Source: Apium graveolens
Lineage: Eukaryota; Streptophyta; Magnoliopsida; Apiales; Apiaceae
Length of the DNA: 64,000 bases
Direction of reading: 5' to 3'
Assembly: GCF_009905375.1 (NCBI RefSeq)
Contig: NC_133653.1
Coordinates: 81,108,911 to 81,172,910 of the forward strand
The first letter of the stretch is position 1, and each line of letters begins with the position of its first letter. This document shows positions 1 to 11,326 of this stretch, in pieces. A program made the position numbers and the translations under genes. The notes beneath the pieces were generated by a model, which saw only the letters and a program-made list of their open reading frames with translations, was not told the origin of the DNA and ran no database searches.

Positions 1-2
1 TT

Positions 3-1673
3 AGGGCTGATCTAGCTCCACAAAAAGGAGAAAAAAAAACCTACTTACCCCCTTCGATTTTTAATTTGTCCAAGGCAGAAAAAAAGAAAATGTTGTCATC
101 GTTAATGCACATGAAACTTCCTTATGGACACGCGTCAAATATTAAAAACTGTGTTTCCATGGAAGAATTAAAGATGTTTGGGATGAAGTCCCACGACTGC
201 CACATCTTACTCCAACAACTGCTTCCTATTGCAATTCGTGTGGTACTTCCAAAAAAAGTCAGGGTCACCATAATTAGGTTGTGTTTCTTTTTTAATGCTT
301 TGTGCAGCAAAGTTGTAGACGTATCGAAACTAGATAAATTGCAATCAGATGTAATTGTAACTTTGTGTGAGTTGGAAAAAATCTTTCCTGCATCATTTTT
401 TGATATAATGATACATCTCATAGTGCACTTGGTTCGGGAATTACGGTTATGTGGGCCGGTATTTTATAGATGGATGTATGCATTTGAGAGGTTTAATAAG
501 GTGTTGAAGAGTTACGTACGCAACCGTTATTACCCCAAAGGATGTATAGCTGAATGCTATCTGGGAGAAGAATCAGTAGAATTCTGCCAAGAGTTTGTCA
601 AGCAAGCTTGCACCACTGCTGGTCTTCGTAAAGATGAAGGCAAGTTAAGTGGTCCATTATCTGTTATGACAATGAAATCAATCGATGAAAAAGAGCGGGA
701 TGAAGCTCATTTACATGTTCTTCTAAACAACATTGAAGTACAACCATATATTTTGTAAGAATTTATTAATTTTGTGGCTGTTCAATTAATATATAAATTA
801 TATATTTACTGGCTAGTTAATGATTATATAATTTCTGTTAGAATGTATAAGGAGTATCTAGAGGGAATCCATCAAGAAAAAAAGAAAAGTGTTCATTGGC
901 TCTTGAGAGAGCACAATCGCCTTTTTGCCGATTGGTTTCTAGAAAAAGTTAGTATTTTTATAGTTTCATTTGTGCCTAATTTATTTGCTCTGTAGTAATA
1001 TGGAATTTAGAAGTATTTTGTTTCTGAAAATGTGTAGGTTAGTAGGGAAATGGAGGAGAATCCTGGAGGAGTTTCAGAGACAATAAGATGGATAGCCGGA
1101 AAACCATCATTTTCAGTTTTGACTTACGAAGCTTATCTAGTAGACGGGGTCCGATACTTTACAAAAGAGCGAGATGGTGTGAGGGTTGTTCAAAACAGCG
1201 GAGTGTCTTTAGTTGCTAAAACTGTCCAAGTGTCTAGCGCTAAAGATTTGAACCCTGTAGAAAGTGACTTGACATTTTACGGTGTTATCTTAGAAATATG
1301 GGAGCTAGATTATTATGCATTCAAAGCCCCGTTATTTTTATGTAATTGGGCAGATAATGACAAGGGAATTAAGGTGGATGATCTTGGGTTCACACTTGTC
1401 GATCTAAGTCGACAAGGCCACAAGAGAGATAAATATGTGTCTATGGATCAAGTAAAGCAAGTTTATTATATTGAAGATCCGGTGGATGCCAAGTGGTCCG
1501 TTGTATTAACCTCTACAACTCGAGACTACCAAGATGTGTATAACGACGATGATTTAGGAGACACAACCATGGAAAATCCCCCATTCTGCTGCCAAATTCC
1601 TATATGTGATATCGGTGAAGCTGTTGTAAAAAATATTAGAGAAAATATTAAGGGCACTTGGGTTAAGAAGTGA
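3..1673 (+). CDS. CACTA TNP2-type transposase, C-terminal part (DUF4218 and DUF4216)
   Basis: This is the 3' part of the transposase that cuts and moves CACTA elements. My exon model is <3..754, 842..947, 1038..1673; both introns are GT-AG and the frame stays open throughout. Exon 1 carries the DUF4218 region (MKSHDCHILLQ, FFDIMIHLIVHLVRE, LCGPVFYRWMYAFERF). Exon 3 carries the DUF4216 region (FYGVILEIWELDYYAFKAPL). The frame is already open at the window edge, so the catalytic Transposase_21 domain should lie upstream, outside the window. No stop or frameshift is visible, so this part could still encode protein. It is followed 250 bases later by the element's second gene. Confidence 0.9.
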
Positions 1674-1926
1674 TAATATTATTTGCAGTCATGTATCTCC
1701 TTTTTTGTAACTGTTTAGCATTGTTTATGCCTAATGATATTATTTGAATTTTCGTATGTTTATGACTGTTTATGAATGCATATAGTCATCGTGTCTGACT
1801 GTTTATAACTGTTTATAACTGTTTATGTATGCATACTTCACTAGTTTAATTATGACTGTTTATAACTATTTATATATGCTTGTGACTAATGAAATATATG
1901 TTTAATTTTCAGATTGAAAAAGATAA

Positions 1927-4364
1927 ATGGCAAATAAAAAACAAATATCTAAAGTACAAGACAAGTCAGATGAGGAGGTGGATAAAAGCTTGGAGCCGGA
2001 AACAGAACCTCAAGATGAAAATGTGGATTCTATGGAAGACACGAAGGCAACAGTCACTACTTCCGAAACTACAAAGAAAAGGTATGGATCTGCCCGAGGG
2101 GTTTTCGCTATGCACAAAGTGGTGGTGAGGAAGGCGCAGGGCAAGAAAACAAAGGTATCATGCAATGCACATGGAGTTCCAGTCGGGAATGCAAGGCACA
2201 GTCTACAGTCCTACACCGGAATGTTGGCTAGGACGATGATTCCGATTGATTATCCTAACTGGTCAAAGGTACTCGATGAACTAAAGGAGAAAATATGGAT
2301 CGATGTGAAGGTATATAAATAAGCAATTTCTTATGCACTTTGTAAATTTTGCATTTTCTTGTACTCATGTAGAGCATAACATTGGTTTCAGGAGACATTT
2401 AAAGTCCCCAAGCAACTTCAGAAGGGGCTGATCAGGTCTGCAGGAGCAAAGTGGAGAAATTTTAAAGCAAATTTAACAAGGGATTATGTTAAGCCGTATC
2501 TTGGACAGAAGAAGAAACTACGAAAGCCTCCAGTGAAGTATGCTTTTGTTGGTAAGGAGGCTTGGAAAAATTTTGTTGCTGAAAGGACTACCTCGACATG
2601 GAAGGTATACGCGAAAGAGATCGATCGTGTGTTTATATCTGTGTTTTATTTATGTTGTGAACTGATATTTTTATGTATTTCAAATATTTTAGGAAAAATA
2701 GCATGATAATATTATTTAAAATGTTTGTTGTAGTCACTTAGTGAAAAACAAATGGAGCGGGTGAGCAATCGAAAATATCCTCGCCGCACATCTAGAAAGG
2801 GTTATGTTGGATTGTTAGAAGAAGAGGTAACCTCTGTTTAAGCATTGAACTTAAATAGTTGCATTCTACATATATCGGTGAGATTGAAACAGTAGAGCAG
2901 GCTGTTGGCTCCTACGTCTCATGGCCCCGCGACTTAATCATATTCCCAGATGCCCCTGCTACCGCGGTATATATTTTTACATCTATGTTTTATTGGATCT
3001 CGCACTATTATATTAACTCTATATTTGTTTTAATAAATTTGATAATATTTTCAGAAAAGTAAAAGGAAAGGGAAGGATCCTTTAACTGATTTGCATAAGG
3101 TTCAGTCCTTATTTGTGAATATGGAAATCAATAAAAATGTTCCGAAGCGCTTTCGGTTGTTGTATAAACATGCAACGACATTCATGAAGTCCACTGGAAA
3201 CTCCATTCAAATCCCGTGCGATGCGGAGGTGTTTGGTGTTGAGAAAAGAATTTTCATTTTGCATGAAAACATAATTGCTTTGCTTGAGTTTAAAATGATT
3301 GGCCAAGCAGCAATTTCTGCATACATGGCGTGAGTAGTATAAATTTTTTAATTATTGTCTTGTCTTCTTGTTGATAATTTCTGCATTTATATTCTTGTTT
3401 TTTATATAATTTCATTTTATTTGCAATGCAGATACTTGCATTGCATGGTTTGTGAAAATGAAAATTTGGAGCAATTTGCTTTCTGTGATCCCGGAGTCTC
3501 GTTTACCTTGAACAACAATTTTGAAGATAATTTGGTTAGTCGATTTAAAGAGGGTAATCCTGATCGTCTCTTTTTTATGCCACATAATAGCAAGTAAGTA
3601 CATAAAAAATGTCTTCAGATTTATTATAAATCGCTTTATTTATTTATTTATAAGCATGAAATTCAAAATGATATGATTCTGATATTAATTTTGTTTATTA
3701 TAAATATTTATAAAAAATAGCTGCCATTGGATATTGGTTTTGATTTGGGCGGGCGAGGTTTTCATACTCAATCCTCTGCCTCGTTCAACTACCTATCCCG
3801 AGTTGGAAAAAACAATATCAAGGTATTTGCATTTAATTTCAAGTGATTATTTTCATTATTGAGATATCAATCAATTTGTGTTATTGATACTGCTAAGATG
3901 ACAGGGCTGTGATTGCGTTCAATATTCAGGCCGGAAGGGGAAATAAAGCACCGACTATCAGATATGTTACCGTAAGAACCAGGGGCATTAATTTACTTAT
4001 TAGTCAAAGTTTTTTCGGTTAGATAGGGGCATTAATTTACTTATTAATTGGTCTGAGTTTTTTGAATTAAATAGGGATGCCCCAAACAGCCCGGTGGAAC
4101 TGAATGCGGCTATATTGTTATGTGGTATATGAAAGAAATTGCCATGGATAATGAAATGACATTTATCAAAAAGGTATATTTTTTTGCTTAATTCATTCTT
4201 GATATAACTGGTGTACATATAATTTGTGGTAGAATTCATTGTTACTAATTCCTGTGTGTTACACTTTTCAGTGGTCGAAAAAGAATCGAAAGGTGACTGT
4301 TGCCAAGGCTGAGCTGGACGAGGTTCGATGTGAGACTCTTAGCCATATCGAGTCCTTCTTATAA
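1927..4364 (+). CDS. CACTA second protein: En/Spm-like N terminus with Ulp1-like cysteine protease domain
   Basis: I model ten exons: 1927..2310, 2392..2604, 2734..2826, 2859..2966, 3055..3329, 3432..3593, 3721..3822, 3905..3971, 4075..4173, 4272..4364. All introns are GT-AG and every junction keeps the frame, giving about 531 aa. A tttcag acceptor just before 1912 suggests a 5' UTR intron. The N-terminal half matches the plant En/Spm transposon pattern (YPNWSKVLDELKEKIW, AKWRNFKANLTRDYV, SRKGYVGLLEEE). The C-terminal half looks like a C48/Ulp1 (SUMO protease-like) domain. His is in CHWILVL, and Gln and Cys are in PKQPGGTECGY. The usual Asp after the His strand is Asn here (FILNPL). No frame damage is seen. 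Whether the protease is active is unknown. Confidence 0.82.
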
Positions 4365-5279
4365 AAAGGCCTAATCTGCAGCTCCTTTATGTAGACTGAA
4401 TTTGTAAGAATTTGTAAGAGCTACTAGTGGTTTTTGTTGATAAATATAATGGGGGAACTTTAGTTGGTAAATTTCTGTTTGGGATGAACTATGTAAATGA
4501 TCGATGATGGATGTCTAGTACTTGCTATTGCAGTTATGTAGTTTGTTTGGATTATGAAGTTTGGTTGGTGGTGGATATATGTACGTAAATGGTATAATCT
4601 ATGGTAAATCAATGAATGTATGTTTGTTTTGGTTTGGTTAGTTTTGGAATGGTAAAATGGCAGTTGGTATGTTTTTGGATGACTCTTGTTTGGGTGTTGG
4701 GCATTTGATTGAAACAGGGAATTCATGAATAAAAAAAATAAACAAACATCACTTCATGAACAAAATAACTAATGTAAAGTGTAGTCAAATAAGACATTTT
4801 ATTCAATAAACTGATGTCATAAGCAGGCACATATATCAGCTCACAAGAAATGACTGATGTAAAACAATATAATAGATATCACATTTTGAAAGAACTGATG
4901 TTAAACACACACAAAGACATCGGTTCCATTAAAAAAAGAAAGGTACGACATCGCTTCTGATAAAAGACTGATGTAATATGTTAAGTTACACATCAGTTTA
5001 ACAAGTTTTTCGATGTTAATGTATCATATTGCTTTATATGTGATAAGTTTAAAATGATATACAAGACATATGAATGAATAACTGAAACCATAGTGAAGGT
5101 ATACATTGAAGAAAAATACATCACATTGTTAAGAAAAACGATGTCTAAACTGTGTATAGACATCGGCAAATAAGCGATGTGTAATGCACCTACCTTTCTC
5201 ATCGCATGCAAAGACATCGCTTGGATTTTAAATAGACATCGGCTAATAAGCGATGTCTATCGACAAATTTCTAGTAGTG
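4365..5279. repeat. CACTA 3' noncoding end with subterminal repeats and TIR
   Basis: No gene is supported here. From about 4790 to 5279 there are many copies, in both orientations, of short motifs such as agacatcgg, gcgatgtct and actgatgt, often as back-to-back pairs like ggctaataagcgatgtct. This is the usual layout of CACTA subterminal regions. The block ends with the terminal inverted repeat at 5279. Short minus-strand ORFs here are low-complexity products of TTG/ATG-rich DNA. Confidence 0.8.
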
Positions 5280-6058
5280 CATGTTGGGTTTTTTGATTAA
5301 AATGGATATAAGTTTATGATTCAGTCAAGAGTGACTGTTTCATATTGTTGTTTATGATATTTCCGTAAACACTGGTTTATAAGTTTTATTCGCATCGAGA
5401 TTTAAAGTATTGCTGAAGCATTTCGCTCATAAACATCAAAAGAGTTTTGAATATAGACGAAGAACCAATTCTGGGATTCCTTAACTAATTTTTTCTGATT
5501 CAGCAATTATGATTTTAAATGTTATGCTCTATTGCAGATGCCAGTTTTATATCAAAAAGACCATATATATGTTATAATGAACTTGCTGAGCATTTCTTTC
5601 GCTCATACTTGTATATTTTTTTAATTCAACCTTCCAGTGAGGATTAGCTTACGTTGTTTAGCCGCGTAATTTGAGAAAGTAAAGAAAAAGCTTTTGAAAG
5701 ATGGTTGGTCCAGGGTTTGCGGAACTAGAGTAAGTTCTATTGTGGAAAGTTGTTTGTATATATTATGGTTGTGTGATTGTATAATTGGGCCTAGTATACT
5801 TCCTTTCAAAGTTATACTAGCGGGTTAGCATTAGATTTAAAATATTGAAAAGAGTTTGTAAATAAAGTTACAAAAATTTATTTATGAAATTGGATATCTT
5901 ATTTCTAGAACTGTAACCTAAAAGATCTTGGATTAGTTTGGGGTTGTAGATGCTATATTTCAACTGTTGTCATTTGTTTGTTGATTAAACAAGTTATTTT
6001 GGATTAAGGTTTCATCATGACGACCAAATCCTCTGACCCCGGATTTGGGGGCGTTGCA
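5280..6058 (-). repeat. LTR-like segment (Gypsy type), partial, interrupted by the CACTA element
   Basis: The right end reads gaccccggatttgggggcg then ttgca. On the minus strand this starts TGCAACGCCCCCAAATCC, resembling the start of LTRs of plant chromovirus-type (Tekay/Del-like) Gypsy elements. That resemblance is from memory of the family and was not tested by search. The matching copy-B segment ends at 39337. No coding sequence is adjacent, so it is probably a solo or truncated LTR. The CACTA element sits in it, so only the right part remains in copy A. Confidence 0.55.
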
Positions 6059-6299
6059 CATAATCCGTGTCACCGCCTTTTAACTAGTCTGTATTGTCTC
6101 CTGACGCCTGATCAATGGCCACTACAAGAAAAAAATATAAATTTGACCCAAAAAATTGGTCAAATTTAGCTTAATTCGACCTCACGCGATCGAATTTAAG
6201 TAATTCAACCGATTTTAAATCTATTGTAATAAAGGGATTCGAATTTAAGAGTTCAGTTGTATTTAACTAAATTGACTAGCTAATTACGACCAGATACTT

Positions 6300-6925
6300 A
6301 CGAACGCTTAAATTTAATCGAAGAAATTCGACCGAGGGAATAGAATTTAGTTTTTCACCTAAATTTGTAAATCCCGCCCAAAGAATTTATTTTTTTGAAA
6401 GAATTAAAAAATCCCGCCCAAAAAAATATTTTTTTTGAAAAAATTTAAAAATACCTCTAAAATGTTAAATTCGACCTTATGCAATCGAAAATTGATTTCA
6501 ACTATTCTTGGTTGCAACATAAATTCAACCGAATTCGATCAATTTTAACAAACCATTTTTTACAAAAACAGCGAAACTTGCACATAAAAAACCAAAGGTC
6601 TACCTATTTTTCAACTATTCTTCAAAAAATTTATCGAAGAAATTCGACCGAGGGAATCGAATTTATTTTTTCACCTAAATTTGTAAATCCCGCCCAAAGA
6701 ATTTATTTTTTTGAAACAATTTAAAAATCCCGCCCAAAAAATTATATTTTTGAAAAAATTTAAAAATACCTCCAAAATGTTAAATTCGACCTTATGCAAT
6801 CGAAAATTGATTTCAACTATTCTTGGTTGCAACATAAATTCAACTGAATTCGATCAATTTTAACAAACCATTTTTTACAAAAACAACGAAACTTGCTGTT
6901 CTACATAAAAAACCAAAGGTCTACC
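6300..6925 (+). repeat. Tandem duplication in the CACTA subterminal region
   Basis: Two successive copies of about 300 bases begin at aattcgaccgaggga (near 6325 and 6639). Each runs through atcccgcccaaa, aaatacctc, ttaaattcgacc and gcaatcgaaaattgattt to aacaaaccattttttac. Copy B has this block once (about 39,605-39,870), so the doubling arose in copy A, or was lost from B, after the segmental duplication. Confidence 0.75.
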
Positions 6926-7239
6926 TATTTTTCAACTATTCTTGGTTGCAACATAAATTCAACCTTATGCTCTACCTATTTTTAATATTGAGAACATACT
7001 TATATTTACAAATATCTAACTTTAAAACCCTAACATAAATGGGTTTCATCCTTACATAAAATGGTTCCTGATTCTTTAACAATCTAAGAAGTAACAAAAG
7101 AAATCGGCAAGAAGCAATGAACAATGAGCAGCATCAATGAGTAGAGCATTCCTCTGACTTTTTATAATAATGAATTGAGAAGGTTTTGAGTGACCTGACT
7201 TTTTATACTTTTACCGACTTTGAAGAACATAATCCCAGT

Positions 7240-8485
7240 TGGTTAATGCAAGGGTTTTAGAGTATTGGGAGACAAATGAAGGGCACTTACATAGGTCGGC
7301 GGTTGGATTCGCTAACCGGCAACAAGTTGAAAGATTTCATAGTGCTGGTGCTCGGTCATTTAACAAAGTGCGAGAGGTAATGACATTTTTTTCAAACACG
7401 CACACACGCGCACACACACATATACACATTTATTTCGTTTAATAATGTCAACTAAGCCCGTGCTAATATAAGTTGTTTAATATATTGAAAGGTAATGACG
7501 AACAAAAACAAGAAGAAACCGACTAGACTTTTGGTTTGGGATAAGTGTCATATGAGAGTTGGATCGGATCTGGAAAATCCCGTTTCCACTACTCCAGCTG
7601 CCATGCGTATTCCGGTAATGAATTTTTTTTAAGTCTATATGTGCATTCTCATTTTTATTAAATAGAATTAAGTGCGCATTCTCATTTTTATTATTAATTT
7701 TATAGATTTAATTGTTTCAATAAAACTAGAAACTTGTGTAGGAACGATATGCCGCTATTCTTGAGCGTATGCGCGTAGAGGTGACACAAATGGGTGATAG
7801 AGATGAGTCATGGGATTGGTGGATGGAAGCATTGGGGGTCCCCGAAGGTAAAAAGCCAAATAAAAATAATGTTGTTTGATTCCCCAATGCTCGAGTCACC
7901 GATCTTTTGCCTACATTAGCTACGCGCTACCGAGATTCCACCCAGAATGAAGCCGGCTCATCCTAATCCGCTCCTAGACAACGTGAAGTCATCCCCGACA
8001 ATGTCTATCTTGCCATCGTGAGAAACGGGCCTACAAAGATTCGTGCTAATCCAAGTCGGTTTGCTCGTCAACTATCCGATGAGTAGATAGCCACATTTGC
8101 TCGTACCGCCCTTTGAGGCCTTGGATCCAGCCTCCGATCCAAGTCAAAGATTGCAATGGAATAACCTAATCGGTGGTGAGATTGTACACATTGTTGGAAG
8201 TTTGGTTGAAGACATCGTCCAGAAAACCGAAACTCGGATTGCTGAGGTATAACCTTAATTTGTGTTGTTTAATTATTTGTTCTCATTTGCAAATAATTTC
8301 TTTCTTTTTTATTATTAGTTTATAATTTTGTATATAGCAAAACAATCGGTGTGCTTTGGAAGATGACAAGGATTATACATCCGAGGACGAGGTGATAGCT
8401 GATGAGGACGTTGATGATGTCGGTGGGGATGGTGGGAAGGAAGATAAAGACGGTGAATTGCTCGAAGTTTCTTTGTCGGATTAGT
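7240..8485 (+). pseudogene. CACTA second-protein gene (Ptta/En/Spm-like), broken, copy A
   Basis: Exon-like pieces separated by GT-AG introns encode a degraded plant En/Spm transposon protein. The first piece (about 7262-7376) has the NRQQVERFHSAGARSF motif. A second (from about 7497) reads TRLLVWDKCHMRVGSD. A third (from about 7741) reads YAAILERMRVEV, and a final acidic tail ends near 8485. In-frame stops interrupt it, for example the tga in ttgtttgattcc near 7877, which copy B shares, and a tag near 8085. The exon present in copy B around 40,430-40,612 is deleted here. It cannot encode a full protein. Confidence 0.7.
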
Positions 8486-9060
8486 TAAATTTATCGTTTA
8501 TGGGATGATTGTAATTTAAAAGTTTTTCCTTTATGGGATGTTGCTATGTTTGCAGTGTGATACTTTTTTGTGTTGATTTTAAAGCTACTTTGCGGTTTGA
8601 TGCTCCGAGTATCTGAGTTAGTATTTTGTTTGATTGGATATATTATGGTTATGACATTTTATATAGTAGAGTTTTATCAGATTTAGTATTTTGGTTGATT
8701 TGATGTATTGATTGTATACTGGTGTTCTGTTAATTTGGATGTGTAGAGAATGGGTGTTTTATTGATTTGAATTGGTCATTGGTTTAGTATGAGACTGCTA
8801 AAAAACTTACAATTTTTTTTTTAAATTTAGATTCAAAACCGACCGACAGACGACATAACCGACCATTTTTTACCATTACAATTTCCAGAAAACCGACCGT
8901 TTATGCACATAACCGACCATCTTCTTCCTAAAACCGACCACGTTCTTGATAAGGTGGTCGGCTATATGGTGGTCCGTTATGTATAGTTAAGTTGGCTTCT
9001 GGTTTTAAACTGACCATTGTGCACATAACAAATGGCAAGGTCAACTAATTAAAATATATA

Positions 9061-10148
9061 CATTTAGTTTTACTAAAATTGGGAAACGACATAAAACTAA
9101 TTAGATTAAGAAAGTAATGCTACCTTCAATAAGTTGTGGATAATAGATATTTCATAATAGAATTAATCAGGCAAAGATCACTTTCCAAAATACAACTTTA
9201 GGCTAGTGTGTGGGATTATTATGTGTTTTGGTGGAGTAATGAGTAATATATATATATATATATTAATCTCTCTCTATATCAAATTAGGGAGTACAAAAAT
9301 ATTTATTTATTATTATAATAATTTTTCTATATTTGTAAACGAGGACAACTTCTTTAAAAAACTTCCTAAAATAAAGTAAATATATTAGGTGATGAACTAC
9401 TAAATAGAGAAATATTTAAAATTAAATAAATTCAATAATGAAACACACATCACCAAAATTTCAATTAATATAAATACTCAAGCTCCTCAAGGGTAAGAAA
9501 AAAATGTTATAAATAGTTCATAGAAAATAATAATTCAGATTTTATTGAATTTAAAAGAATTAAAATATTAAATGTAATAAAAATAAGAATAAACAAAGCA
9601 CTTATACTTTGAGTATTAAAAAAAAAATTATGTAGTCTGAAATATTTAACCATTAACATTAATGAAATAATAACTTTGGGTTAAAGTGATGTAATAGGAA
9701 CTAGGAATTATCTGTGCATTTGAAAGATTCAAATTCAGCCGTTGAAACACTTAAAAATGGATGTGCGGATTCAATTTGGTCTCATTACTAATTCGTGGAG
9801 AAAGACAGAGGGTATATATATCAAACGGCAATCATACAGCTGCTAGTTCATGCATGCACGCGTCTGTGAACTACGTCAAATGAAATATATATGCAATTAA
9901 ATTAAGTAAACAATGGTATTAGTTTTGTACAAATCCGTCCTCCCACCAAGGTTAGTTGACTAGATTATTGTCCATGCCAGTGTGTGTTATCGTTAATTTG
10001 AATATGAACTTTTTACAGTACTATTTGATCTGTCTAAATCATGTTAATTCCCACTCGGCGTTAGATACGCATGCAAGGGGAGTACGACTGTTTCATGAAA
10101 TCCAAACTTAGGACGGCAGTCGTGGTGGAAATAGGACATATCACTCAG
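9061..10148 (+). promoter_or_regulatory. Upstream region of GLP gene copy A
   Basis: No gene is seen here. The stretch is AT-rich and holds the 5' flank of the disrupted GLP gene. A TA repeat lies at about 9245-9262. Possible promoter motifs include catgcatg (RY-like) near 9852 and ttgac core motifs near 9955; these are short enough to occur by chance. From about 9488 to the gene it is identical to copy B by eye. Confidence 0.5.
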
Positions 10149-10156
10149 TATATAAG
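10149..10156 (+). promoter_or_regulatory. TATA box of GLP copy A
   Basis: TATATAAG lies 85 bases before the start codon at 10234, a normal spacing for a plant TATA promoter with a short 5' UTR. The same sequence is at 43496 in copy B. Confidence 0.7.
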
Positions 10157-10810
10157 GAAACACCTGTGTGGCCATTTAGGCATATACTTTTAATCATAAC
10201 CCATCTCTCTGTTTACACAAAATTTGAAAGGAAATGGTAAATATGATTGTCTTGGTTGGCCTATTAGCTCTTTCTTTCTGCATTGCCATGGCAGCTGACC
10301 ATAGTCCACTTCAAGATTTTTGCGTGGCTCAATCAAACAGCCAAGGTATAAAATATTTACAAGTACAGTTTTATTGTTTATGTCAATGGTACCTCCATCC
10401 AAATATATTGAATTTATAGTTTTAAGCGGCTTCTAGTACCCAGTATACCTATGATATATATGGATAATATGCAGTGCTTATATTTTGCAGTGCTTCTTAA
10501 TGGATTAGCATGCAAGAATCCAAGCATGGTCCAAGCCAGTGACTTTTCCTTTAGCGGACTTCATATATCAGGTAACACAAGCAATGCAGTTGGCTCTAGG
10601 GTAACTCCTGTGGCCACAACCCAAATTCCAGGACTAAATACACTAGGCATCTCCCTTGTCCGCATTGACTATGCACCATGGGGCATCAATCCTCCTCACA
10701 CACATCCTCGTGCCACAGAGATCTTAACCGTCATGGAAGGAAGCCTTGAAGTTGGTTTCGTCACCTCAAATCCCGATAATCGATTAATTTCAAAAATACT
10801 ACACAAGGGT

Positions 10811-11292
10811 TGTTAGAAGTCAAACTCTCCATAAACATAATAAATAAAATACAAGTGTGAATAAGATGAGAGACACATACAGCTTCCTGAAAATATGGTA
10901 GGCAGGAAAATCCAAAGCACATGCATGCATACACAGTGTGGAGAAAATTGTGGAGCAAATAAAGGTAGGCTGCATATGTTCTCAATACACGGTTTAGTTG
11001 TTATAATAAATATGATGCTGTAAGCAATGATGTAACCTTATGTTTGTTCAAGCCTATAAAAAGGCTGCAAATAGGTATTGTAATATGTACAAAAAGAAAA
11101 GAAAAAGAAGAGTTGTAGTTGAGAAAAAAAATCAGAGCCGAAGCTCTTTGTTAAAGAAAAAGGCAGGAGCCTTGTGTTTGTGTCAAGAGTATATAAGCTG
11201 TAGTTTATTATTGTTATTAATATATACAGGTGTGTGTTTGTGTTATATAAAGCTTTTATATATTTGTTCAAGGCCCATCTACGCTTCCAACA
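10811..11292 (+). repeat. 5' LTR of the young Copia element
   Basis: This 482-bp LTR starts TGTTAGAAG and ends TTCCAACA. A TATA-like tataaaaagg sits at about 11055. Short ORFs on both strands recur identically in the 3' LTR and are not genes. Confidence 0.95.
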
Positions 11293-11326
11293 AGTGGTAT
11301 CCGAGCCAAGGTTCTGTTCAGGAAAA

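Larger units (their letters stand above)
1..5279 (+). mobile_element. CACTA (En/Spm) DNA transposon, left end outside window
   Basis: The right end is visible. The sequence ends in ttctagtagtg at 5269-5279, which on the minus strand reads CACTACTAGAAA, a CACTA terminal inverted repeat. The last 500 bases carry repeated subterminal motifs of the gacatcggct / agcgatgtct type, as expected for transposase-binding sites. Inside are a TNP2-type transposase gene and a second gene with an En/Spm N-terminal region and a Ulp1-like C terminus, both on the plus strand. The trinucleotide cat follows the end at 5280-5282. The paralogous empty site at 38557-38559 also reads cat, consistent with a 3-bp target duplication. 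The left end lies outside the window, so element length is unknown. Confidence 0.93.
6120..9060 (+). mobile_element. Decayed CACTA element, copy A
   Basis: The left end is CACTACAAGAAAA at 6120, a classic CACTA terminus. The next 800 bases are full of subterminal motifs such as attcgaccgagggaatcga. The right part (about 8830-9030) is rich in accgacca motifs. No matching right terminus (ttcttgtagtg) was found, so the right limit is approximate. The interior holds a broken transposon protein gene (7240-8485). Compared with copy B, copy A has a tandem duplication of about 300 bases in the left subterminal region and has lost about 285 bases carrying an upstream exon. The element predates the segmental duplication, since both copies have it at the same place. 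Confidence 0.75.

Noticed and set aside
4460..4726. 88-aa minus-strand ORF in the CACTA 3' region
   Set aside because: It is rich in His, Thr, Ser and Asn from TTG/ATG-rich DNA and has no homology; noncoding end of the element.
8830..9060. Right terminus of the CACTA relic in copy A
   Set aside because: Subterminal accgacca motifs are clear, but no ttcttgtagtg-like end was found, so I did not assign an exact end.
10190..10402. 70-aa minus-strand ORF over GLP exon 1 (also at 43537)
   Set aside because: Shadow of the GLP gene; identical in both copies because the DNA is duplicated.
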